The notes under the pieces were generated by a model that did no database searches, had not been told where the DNA came from, and saw nothing but the letters and a program-made list of their open reading frames with translations. A stretch of DNA of 5,505 nucleotides from Bacteroidota bacterium. GTDB lineage: Bacteria > Bacteroidota > Bacteroidia > Flavobacteriales > Flavobacteriaceae. Made by a program: the position numbers and the translations under genes. Shown here in pieces: positions 1 to 4,521 of this stretch. The stretch spans positions 1 to 5,505 of the forward strand of contig SMXJ01000152.1 in NCBI GenBank assembly GCA_004356305.1, in the 5' to 3' direction. The stretch's first letter is position 1. The number at the start of each line of letters is the position of its first letter.

Positions 1-612
1 CCCATCAAGCTCATTTTTATGTTACGGCATCCTTCCCAACGGGCCTATTCCAATTATTTCCATTTGCTGCGATCCGGTATAGTGGCGCATTCGTTCGAGG
101 ATGTGCTTCAATTTCACCCGGATTTAGTGTTGCACAGAAGCCTGTATAAAGATCAGCTGGAGGCGTATTATAAACATATTCCGAAAGAAAATATCAAAGT
201 AGTGGTTTTCGAGGATCTTATTGAAAACCCAAAAGCAGTGATGAATGATATTTGTTCTTTTTTGGATTTGGATATAGAAGCGTTCGACCCTACCGTTTTT
301 GAGATCCATTCCAATATCGGGAAACTTCCATGGTCAATTCGGATGCTTAGACTTAAAAACTTATTTTTCAGAAGCTATGGTAACTCCTTCTACCAAAAGG
401 CAATGCCAAACAAAGCCCCTAAAAATGTTATAAAGCGAACGATTATTCCTAAAGTTGCCAATAGAATTCATGGGATATTGAATCCTTTAAAGGATCGAAT
501 AACACCTAAAATGAATCCCGGAACTCAAGATTTTTTGGATGATTATTTTAAAAAGGAACTCGCTGGTTTGGACGAACTGGCAGGAGCCGAGGTCTTATCG
601 AAATGGTTCTAG
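1..612 (+). CDS. Sulfotransferase family protein, 5'-truncated by the window edge
   Basis: Probable PAPS-dependent sulfotransferase, transferring sulfate from 3'-phosphoadenosine-5'-phosphosulfate to an unknown acceptor (in bacteria often a glycan, lipid or small molecule). The frame is open from base 1, so the ATG at 19 is internal: the visible protein of 203 residues begins PIKLIFMLRHP. Residues 3-19 match the 3'-phosphate-binding strand and helix of the family (LRxPxxRAYSxY, with Arg9 and Ser17 as the expected ligands). Residues around 60-80 (IPKENIKVVVFEDL, then a helix leading to FLDLD) and the C-terminal part (PKMNPGTQDFLDDYF to LSKWF) also follow the usual sulfotransferase order. The N-terminal 5'-phosphosulfate loop and the catalytic region lie upstream of the window, so activity cannot be judged. 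The stop is TAG at 610-612. Acceptor specificity cannot be read from this fragment. The family call is confident. Confidence 0.88.
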   Translation, partial: PIKLIFMLRHPSQRAYSNYFHLLRSGIVAHSFEDVLQFHPDLVLHRSLYKDQLEAYYKHIPKENIKVVVFEDLIENPKAVMNDICSFLDLDIEAFDPTVFEIHSNIGKLPWSIRMLRLKNLFFRSYGNSFYQKAMPNKAPKNVIKRTIIPKVANRIHGILNPLKDRITPKMNPGTQDFLDDYFKKELAGLDELAGAEVLSKWF

Positions 613-624
613 TAACGAATAAGA

Positions 625-648
625 AAAGCACCAGATCAAAGGTGCTTT
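625..648 (-). terminator. Hairpin terminator between convergent genes, probably bidirectional
   Basis: A perfect 8-bp stem, AAAGCACC (625-632) with GGTGCTTT (641-648), closes an 8-base loop. It lies 12 bases after the sulfotransferase stop and 27 bases beyond the end of the convergent 144-aa gene. Read on the - strand the stem is followed by a T-rich tail (TCTTATT). The + strand tail (ATCCGTC) is poor. It therefore probably works mainly for the sigma-factor operon and may also stop the sulfotransferase transcript. Confidence 0.65.
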
Positions 649-675
649 ATCCGTCAAATTACTAAGCTTATAAAA

Positions 676-1110
676 CTATTTATCACGTTTTTTTTGTCTG
701 TTTCTCATGCGTTCGAGTAGAATTCGCTTGAATTCTTCTTCAGCTTTTCTTAGCCTTACTATTTTTTTGGATGGGATGACCCCTCTCAAATTTTGTACGA
801 GATCCTTAAAATACTGTAATTCTGTAGTTTTGAACTGAATTCCCTTTTCAATAAGATCATCGGCTTCTTTTTCTGTAAGGCCGTCCATATTTCCTCTGAT
901 AATTTGAAATATTTCCTTTCTTTCCCTTCGTCTTAGTGCTGTCATTTTTTTCTCATGGGCATTATAAACGGGCCAGAATTTTTCAGCTTCTGCAGAAGTC
1001 AGATCGAGTGCATTTGTAATATGCGCCGTTTTGAAGGCTTTAATTCTATCTCCACCTTGCGAATAAACGGCAGATGTAAAGAGTAAGGCTATGAGTAATA
1101 TATTCTTCAT
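676..1110 (-). CDS. Exported Spy/CpxP-like small protein, 'sensor of ECF-type sigma factor' type
   Basis: A 144-residue periplasmic protein. Residues 1-17 form a typical Sec signal peptide (MKN, hydrophobic core LLIALLFTSAV, likely cleavage VYS|Q18). The mature part looks all-helical, with two 'LT' helix starts (LDLTSAEAEKFWPVYN at 35-50 and GLTEKEADDLIEK at 77-89) and a long basic C-terminal helix from about 112 (IPSKKIVRLRKAEEEF onwards). This resembles the LTxxQ/Spy-CpxP fold and proteins that flavobacterial annotations call sensor of ECF-type sigma factor. The mature chain is strongly basic (about 31 Lys/Arg against 20 Asp/Glu). It is the last gene of the sigma operon: its ATG follows the TAA of the upstream gene after only two bases (TAACGATG), which suggests translational coupling. 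A role in sensing envelope state for the sigma/anti-sigma pair is inferred from context. A plain periplasmic chaperone is the alternative. Confidence 0.8.
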   Translation of the reverse strand: MKNILLIALLFTSAVYSQGGDRIKAFKTAHITNALDLTSAEAEKFWPVYNAHEKKMTALRRRERKEIFQIIRGNMDGLTEKEADDLIEKGIQFKTTELQYFKDLVQNLRGVIPSKKIVRLRKAEEEFKRILLERMRNRQKKRDK

Positions 1111-1112
1111 CG

Positions 1113-1604
1113 TTATTCTATTAATAAGGTTGTGTCATCCAGGTTTTCAATGAGGTAATCTTCTAAACTTTCTTGTGAAAAGAGATCATTTTCAATCGTT
1201 AAATCATCAAGTTCATCTTCACTCAGGAGTTGCGCAATATCATAGCTATCAAGATCCATAGCATCACCATTGATATAAGCTTCTACATCTGCTATTCGTA
1301 GTGATTCTACTCCGTCGGTATTTCCGGTGTAGATAGAGAATACCAAGGCTGCGCAAGCTGCTACGGAAGCCGCGTAAAGGAACGTTTTCCTTTTGAAAAG
1401 TGGTATTACTTTTACCGTTTTCTCCTGAGCTATATTTTGCAGGATCCGTTCTTCCAGATCTTCAAAATAACCATCGGGGACATCAAAGCCGTGTTTTTTG
1501 GGTAGATCAGCCTCTTTTAGTTTACTGAAAAGGCGTTCCTCAAAACCTTCGAAGTATTCATCCGGGGCCTTAAATCCATGGTTATATTTATCTTCTTTCT
1601 TCAT
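1113..1604 (-). CDS. Single-pass membrane protein, putative anti-sigma factor with duplicated N-terminal motif
   Basis: A 163-residue protein encoded directly after the ECF sigma gene (24 bases apart), the usual place of an anti-sigma factor. It has three parts. The cytoplasmic part (about 1-70) contains two copies of the motif HGFxxPDxYFExxEERhhxxh, at 9-29 and 38-58, exactly 29 residues apart. One transmembrane helix lies at about 74-93 (FLYAASVAACAALVFSIY), with basic residues on its N-terminal side (KRK at 71-73) giving an N-in orientation. The periplasmic tail (97-163) is extremely acidic, with about 22 Asp/Glu against a single Arg. No HxxxCxxC zinc anti-sigma (ZAS) signature is present; the only cysteine, Cys84, is inside the membrane helix. 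Sequestering the neighbouring sigma factor at the membrane is inferred from topology and position, not from a recognised anti-sigma domain. The ATG at 1604 is the natural start. Confidence 0.72.
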   Translation of the reverse strand: MKKEDKYNHGFKAPDEYFEGFEERLFSKLKEADLPKKHGFDVPDGYFEDLEERILQNIAQEKTVKVIPLFKRKTFLYAASVAACAALVFSIYTGNTDGVESLRIADVEAYINGDAMDLDSYDIAQLLSEDELDDLTIENDLFSQESLEDYLIENLDDTTLLIE

Positions 1605-1628
1605 TTCAAGGATATGACTCTTAGAATC

Positions 1629-2180
1629 TTAAAAGGTTTCATTATTTTTTAAGTAAGTCGTTATTTTCCTTACGGCAATATGATAGCTGCTTTTCAAGCC
1701 TCCCACAGATGTTTCCAGAATATCTGAAAGTTGTTCAAAAGTATGGTCGTCGAAGTACTTCATATTAAATATCAATTGCTGCTTGTTAGGAAGAAGAGCA
1801 ATGGCCTTTTGTAATTGTAACTGGATCTTCTCACCTTCAAAATATACATCGGTTTCCAATTTGGATAGTACCACCTCTTTCATTTCATGGGAAGAGATGT
1901 TGGCACGCTTGGCCTTTTTATTGATAAAAGTAATGGCTTCATTGGTGGCAATACGATACATCCATGTATATAGTTTGCTATCCGCCTTAAATGATTGAAT
2001 ATTTCTATAGACCTTGATAAAAGTATTTTGAAGCACATCATCGGTGTCATCGTGATCCAGCACAATTTTACGTATTTGCCAGTACAATCGTTCCTTGTAT
2101 TGGGACACCAGGATACCAAAGGCTTTCTCCCTTTCGCTATCCGATTGCAATGCCAGTACTAAAGATCGTTCTTCTACCAA
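1629..2180 (-). CDS. RNA polymerase ECF-type sigma-70 factor, TTG start
   Basis: A 183-residue ECF sigma factor. Region sigma-2 covers about 20-92: region 2.2 includes DDTDDVLQNTFIKVYRNIQSF (44-64), and regions 2.3/2.4 include LYTWMYRIATNEAITFINKK (70-89). Region sigma-4 covers about 121-178, with the helix-turn-helix FEQLSDILETSVGGLKSSYHIAVRK at about 148-172. The protein directs RNA polymerase to a specific promoter set, which is not identifiable here. The start is TTG at 2180. The frame is open upstream to a TAA at 2253-2255 but has no ATG or GTG, the next internal Met is deep inside sigma-2, and a promoter at 2210-2240 leaves a leader of only about 20-25 bases. AGGAG lies at 2199-2195, 14 bases before the TTG. 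It is the first gene of an operon with the membrane protein and the Spy-like protein downstream. Confidence 0.9.
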   Translation of the reverse strand: MVEERSLVLALQSDSEREKAFGILVSQYKERLYWQIRKIVLDHDDTDDVLQNTFIKVYRNIQSFKADSKLYTWMYRIATNEAITFINKKAKRANISSHEMKEVVLSKLETDVYFEGEKIQLQLQKAIALLPNKQQLIFNMKYFDDHTFEQLSDILETSVGGLKSSYHIAVRKITTYLKNNETF

Positions 2181-2209
2181 CTCGGTTCTGTTTTCTCCTA
2201 AGACTCCTT

Positions 2210-2240
2210 TAAAGATAAAAAGTTTAGTAGGAATTTCAAT
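2210..2240 (-). promoter_or_regulatory. Bacteroidota-type promoter of the ECF sigma operon
   Basis: On the - strand, ATTG (2240-2237) is followed by a 19-base spacer and TATCTTTA (2217-2210). This matches the Bacteroidota housekeeping consensus TTTG-N19-TAnnTTTG except at the first -33 base and the last -7 base. The predicted transcription start is near 2203, about 20 bases before the TTG start codon. It looks like a housekeeping promoter, although an overlapping ECF-type promoter cannot be excluded. Confidence 0.5.
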
Positions 2241-2314
2241 AAGATTCGAATATTATAAAAAATCATTAAAAAATCGATGAAAAGCATAAAAAATACGATA
2301 AAATGCAATTTTTC

Positions 2315-2345
2315 TTTGTTTGTAGGAAAATATTTACTATTTTTA
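2315..2345 (+). promoter_or_regulatory. Bacteroidota-type promoter of small RNA unit 1
   Basis: TTTG (2315-2318), a 19-base spacer, then TATTTTTA (2338-2345) matches TTTG-N19-TAnnTTTG with one mismatch at the final base. A second TTTG at 2319-2322 would give a shorter 15-base spacer. The predicted start of transcription is around 2352. The promoter is divergent from the sigma operon promoter about 75 bases away. Confidence 0.5.
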
Positions 2346-2351
2346 TCCAAT

Positions 2352-2442
2352 ACTTCTTATGTATAGGTTCTTAATTAACAGCCCCAACTGTAATAAGAAC
2401 GATGAAGAACGGGCCTAAGCGGGGGCTGGCCCGTTTTTTTTT
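2352..2442 (+). ncRNA. Putative small RNA, unit 1 (~90 nt)
   Basis: A predicted short transcript lies between the promoter at 2315-2345 and the terminator at 2408-2442, with no + strand gene downstream that it could lead. A weak 5' hairpin, ACAG (2378-2381) with CTGT (2388-2391), extended by ATT/AAT across one bulged A, presents CCCCAA in its loop. The larger AGCCCCAA octamer is at 2380-2387. The terminator loop carries GGGGCT (2422-2427), exactly complementary to AGCCCC (2380-2385); with one more C-G pair the two form a possible 7-bp interaction. A 19-codon ATG frame (2359-2418) overlaps it but is probably incidental. The 5' end is a prediction. A known flavobacterial RNA family such as the Flavo-1 motif is possible; I cannot confirm it. 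Confidence 0.5.
2408..2442 (+). terminator. Strong intrinsic terminator of small RNA unit 1
   Basis: A perfect 8-bp GC-rich stem, AACGGGCC (2408-2415) with GGCCCGTT (2428-2435), closes a 12-base loop and runs into nine consecutive T (2434-2442). This is a textbook factor-independent terminator on the + strand. On the - strand the tail is weak (CTTCATCG), so it is directional. Confidence 0.88.
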
Positions 2443-2551
2443 ATCCCTGCTAAATTATTACGAAATATTCACTTAAAGTAGGAAATAACCCTCAGTGATA
2501 ACCTATTAACATCGACTAAATACATAATTAGTAGATAAAACACCTAAATAT

Positions 2552-2581
2552 TTTGATTTTTTAAAAATTCGTCTATCTTTG
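2552..2581 (+). promoter_or_regulatory. Bacteroidota-type promoter of small RNA unit 2
   Basis: TTTG (2552-2555), an 18-base spacer, then TATCTTTG (2574-2581) is a perfect match to both Bacteroidota housekeeping boxes (TTTG and TAnnTTTG) with near-ideal spacing. It is the best promoter in the window. The predicted transcription start is around 2588. Confidence 0.68.
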
Positions 2582-2587
2582 ATATAT

Positions 2588-2667
2588 TCTTATGACAAAC
2601 GGGTCATTGCGAGCCCCAATTGCAATGTCCAAATAGAAAGAAGCGGAGCCCCAACCGCTTCTTTTTC
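2588..2667 (+). ncRNA. Putative small RNA, unit 2 (~80 nt)
   Basis: A predicted short transcript lies between a consensus promoter and a strong terminator, and no + strand gene follows. Two hairpins can be drawn. CATTGC (2605-2610) pairs with GCAATG (2622-2627) around the loop GAGCCCCAATT. The terminator stem closes exactly on AGCCCCAA (2647-2654). Both loops therefore expose the same C-rich octamer, also present in unit 1, which suggests a loop that pairs with G-rich target RNA. A 14-codon ATG frame (2592-2636) ends just before the terminator; it reads the octamer in a different frame from the small ORF of unit 1, so conservation at RNA level is more likely than a peptide. The 5' end is predicted only. 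Flavo-1 or a similar family is a possible identity, not verified. Confidence 0.58.
2637..2666 (+). terminator. Strong intrinsic terminator of small RNA unit 2
   Basis: A perfect 10-bp stem, AAAGAAGCGG (2637-2646) with CCGCTTCTTT (2655-2664), closes the 8-base loop AGCCCCAA and continues into a T run. On the - strand the same stem lies about 30 bases past the ABC exporter stop, followed by CTATTT, so it may also stop that operon less efficiently. Confidence 0.85.
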
Positions 2668-2694
2668 GTTTATACCTGCTGTTAATGAATAATT

Positions 2695-4521
2695 TTAAGC
2701 CAGTGACTGCATTTCCACAAGGTTGAAATAAGCGCCTTTCTTTTCCAATAATTCCTGATGTTTCCCTCGCTCTACAATTTTACCATTGGAAAGTACTATT
2801 ATAGTGTCCGCATTTTGAATGGTTGACAATCTGTGTGCAATGACGACCGAGGTCCGGTTCTGCATCATTTTTTCCAAAGCGTCCTGCACCAAACGTTCAC
2901 TTTCAGTATCTAAAGCCGAAGTGGCTTCGTCCAGGATCATGATCGGGGGATTTTTAAGAACGGCTCTGGCAATACTGAGGCGTTGTTTTTGCCCACCGCT
3001 CAGTTTATTACCGCTGTCTCCTATATTGGTATTGATCCCTTTCGGTAAGTTTACAACAAACTCCCAGGCATTCGCAATTTGAAGAGCATCGATGATCTCT
3101 TCATCAGTCGCAGTTTCTTTTGCAACCAATAAATTACCTTTTATGGTATCGTTAAATAGAATAGAATCCTGTGTCACGAGTCCCATCAGGCCTCTCAGAG
3201 AGTGCTGAGTCATATTTTTAATATTCATGCCGTCAATTTCAATGGATCCTTTGTTCACGTCGTAAAAACGAGTGAGTAGGTTGGCAATCGTGCTTTTACC
3301 ACTTCCACTTTGCCCGACAAATGCAATGGTATGCCCTTTAGAAATCTTGAGTGAAAAATCATCCAGCACCCACTTGTCTTCGTATTTAAAAGAAATGTTT
3401 TTGATATTTATATCACTTTCAAAGCTTTTCTTTACAATAGCATCGGGTGCATCCTGAATGTCGGACTCGGTCTCCAATATTTCAAGGACGCGCTCTGCGG
3501 CCGCATTTCCTTTCTTTACTGCGTAACTCGCCTTACTAATTGCCTTGGCAGGCGTTAGAATGTTGTAGGCAAGGCCCATATAGGCGATGAAATCACTGCC
3601 ATCCAGCATATGATCTATCAAAACCATCTTTCCGCCATACCATAACAATATGGCAATGACAACGATCCCAAGAAACTCGCTGGTTGGTGAGGCCAGGTTT
3701 TGACGGTTCAATAACGAATTCGAATATTTGTAAAACCTGTTGGTGGAATTCTGAAATGTTCTTCCGAAGATCTTTTCAGCAGTAAACCCTTTAATGATCT
3801 TTAACCCACCCAATGTTTCTTCCAATATAGAGAGAAAGGTTCCCTGTTCTTTTTGAACCTTATCTGAATGCTTTTTCAGCGATTTTCCGACCCTGGAAAT
3901 GATAAATCCTGAAATTGGAATAAAAATAAAGACGAACAGCGTAAGCTGCGGACTTATGAATAACATCATCGCAATGGTGAACAAAATAGTCAATGGTTCC
4001 CGAACGATTAACTCCAATATCGACAAGAACGAATGCTGGATCTCCAGAACATCGGTACCTATTCTTGCCATAATATCACCTTTGCGCTTTTCAGAAAAGT
4101 AAGAAATAGGAAGGTTCAATATCTTTTTATACAATGCATCCCGAATATCCCGCAACACACCATTTCGTAGAAAAGTAATAAAGAAGTTGGCCAGATACCT
4201 AAAAATATTCTTTAAAAGAAACAAAATGATCACCAGGCTGATCACTACAACCAATGCCCTGGATGGGTCATCGCCCGAAAATTCCTGAATCCTCCATGCC
4301 AGATAATCCTTATAAAAATCTTTGGCCGAAGAAAGACCATTATAAACGGGTTCAAATAATTTTACCTTCTCTTCCTTCTGAAATAATACATCCAGCATAG
4401 GGATAAGCGCGATAAAAGAAAGTGCGCTAAACATGGCGTAAAAGCCGTTGCATATAATGTTTAATACTCCGTACTTTTTATAGGGAAGGGCATATCGAAT
4501 AATTTTTTTGAAGTAGTTCAT
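2695..4521 (-). CDS. MsbA-like ABC exporter (fused permease and ATPase)
   Basis: A full-length half-transporter of 608 residues that works as a homodimer in the inner membrane. The N-terminal membrane domain (about 1-335) shows six hydrophobic segments (about 16-42, 88-118, 168-190, 191-212, 281-303, 308-325), with a long loop between the first two. The ATPase domain (about 370-608) is complete: A-loop Tyr380, Walker A GQSGSGKST (403-411), Q-loop Gln451, signature LSGGQ (507-511), Walker B IMILDE (527-532), D-loop SALD (535-538) and switch His563 in IAHRLST. The architecture is that of MsbA and related lipid or multidrug exporters; flipping of lipid A or another lipid is likely but the substrate cannot be read. 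I chose ATG at 4521: a TTG just before it would add one residue. The ATG shares its A with the TGA of the upstream mutase (TGATG), indicating translational coupling. Confidence 0.92.
   Translation of the reverse strand: MNYFKKIIRYALPYKKYGVLNIICNGFYAMFSALSFIALIPMLDVLFQKEEKVKLFEPVYNGLSSAKDFYKDYLAWRIQEFSGDDPSRALVVVISLVIILFLLKNIFRYLANFFITFLRNGVLRDIRDALYKKILNLPISYFSEKRKGDIMARIGTDVLEIQHSFLSILELIVREPLTILFTIAMMLFISPQLTLFVFIFIPISGFIISRVGKSLKKHSDKVQKEQGTFLSILEETLGGLKIIKGFTAEKIFGRTFQNSTNRFYKYSNSLLNRQNLASPTSEFLGIVVIAILLWYGGKMVLIDHMLDGSDFIAYMGLAYNILTPAKAISKASYAVKKGNAAAERVLEILETESDIQDAPDAIVKKSFESDINIKNISFKYEDKWVLDDFSLKISKGHTIAFVGQSGSGKSTIANLLTRFYDVNKGSIEIDGMNIKNMTQHSLRGLMGLVTQDSILFNDTIKGNLLVAKETATDEEIIDALQIANAWEFVVNLPKGINTNIGDSGNKLSGGQKQRLSIARAVLKNPPIMILDEATSALDTESERLVQDALEKMMQNRTSVVIAHRLSTIQNADTIIVLSNGKIVERGKHQELLEKKGAYFNLVEMQSLA

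Larger units (their letters stand above)
2273..2680 (+). repeat. Two diverged tandem copies of a ~180-base small-transcript unit
   Basis: Blocks recur in the same order in 2273-2451 and 2511-2680. ATCGA occurs at 2273 and 2511, GATAAAA at 2297 and 2534, and the -33 TTTG at 2315 and 2552. The -7 box starts at 2338 and 2574, TTCTTATG at 2354 and 2587, and AGCCCCAA at 2380 and 2612. TTTATMCCTGCT, just past each terminator, is at 2440 and 2669. The offset shrinks smoothly (238, 237, 237, 236, 233, 232, 229), as expected for an old tandem duplication with small indels. Between the anchors similarity is low and the DNA is AT-rich. Confidence 0.6.

Noticed and set aside
19..21. ATG at 19 as the start of the sulfotransferase
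   Set aside because: The frame is open to base 1, and the residues before the ATG (PIKLIF) are part of the conserved strand leading into the 3'-phosphate-binding motif, so the gene begins upstream.
124..309. 61-aa open frame on the - strand inside the sulfotransferase
   Set aside because: It is antisense to a well-supported coding frame and has no recognisable domain or promoter.
1783..2280. Open frames on the + strand (1783-1998, 2095-2280) and an alternative - frame (1880-2119) over the sigma gene
   Set aside because: The sigma-2 and sigma-4 motifs clearly place coding in the 1629-2180 frame. The others show no domain and look like shadows.
2408..2435. Terminator hairpin considered as an attenuator or riboswitch expression platform
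   Set aside because: No + strand gene follows within the window for it to control. The next downstream + strand element is the second small-RNA unit with its own promoter.
2273..2680. Possible CRISPR array or mobile-element ends
   Set aside because: Only two diverged copies exist, with no regular short direct repeats with spacers, no terminal inverted repeats and no transposase. The promoter and terminator layout explains the similarity better.
2819..4102. Three + strand open frames (2819-3082, 3272-3457, 3899-4102) inside the ABC exporter
   Set aside because: All are antisense to a complete exporter with every ATPase motif intact. Their composition mirrors the opposite strand.
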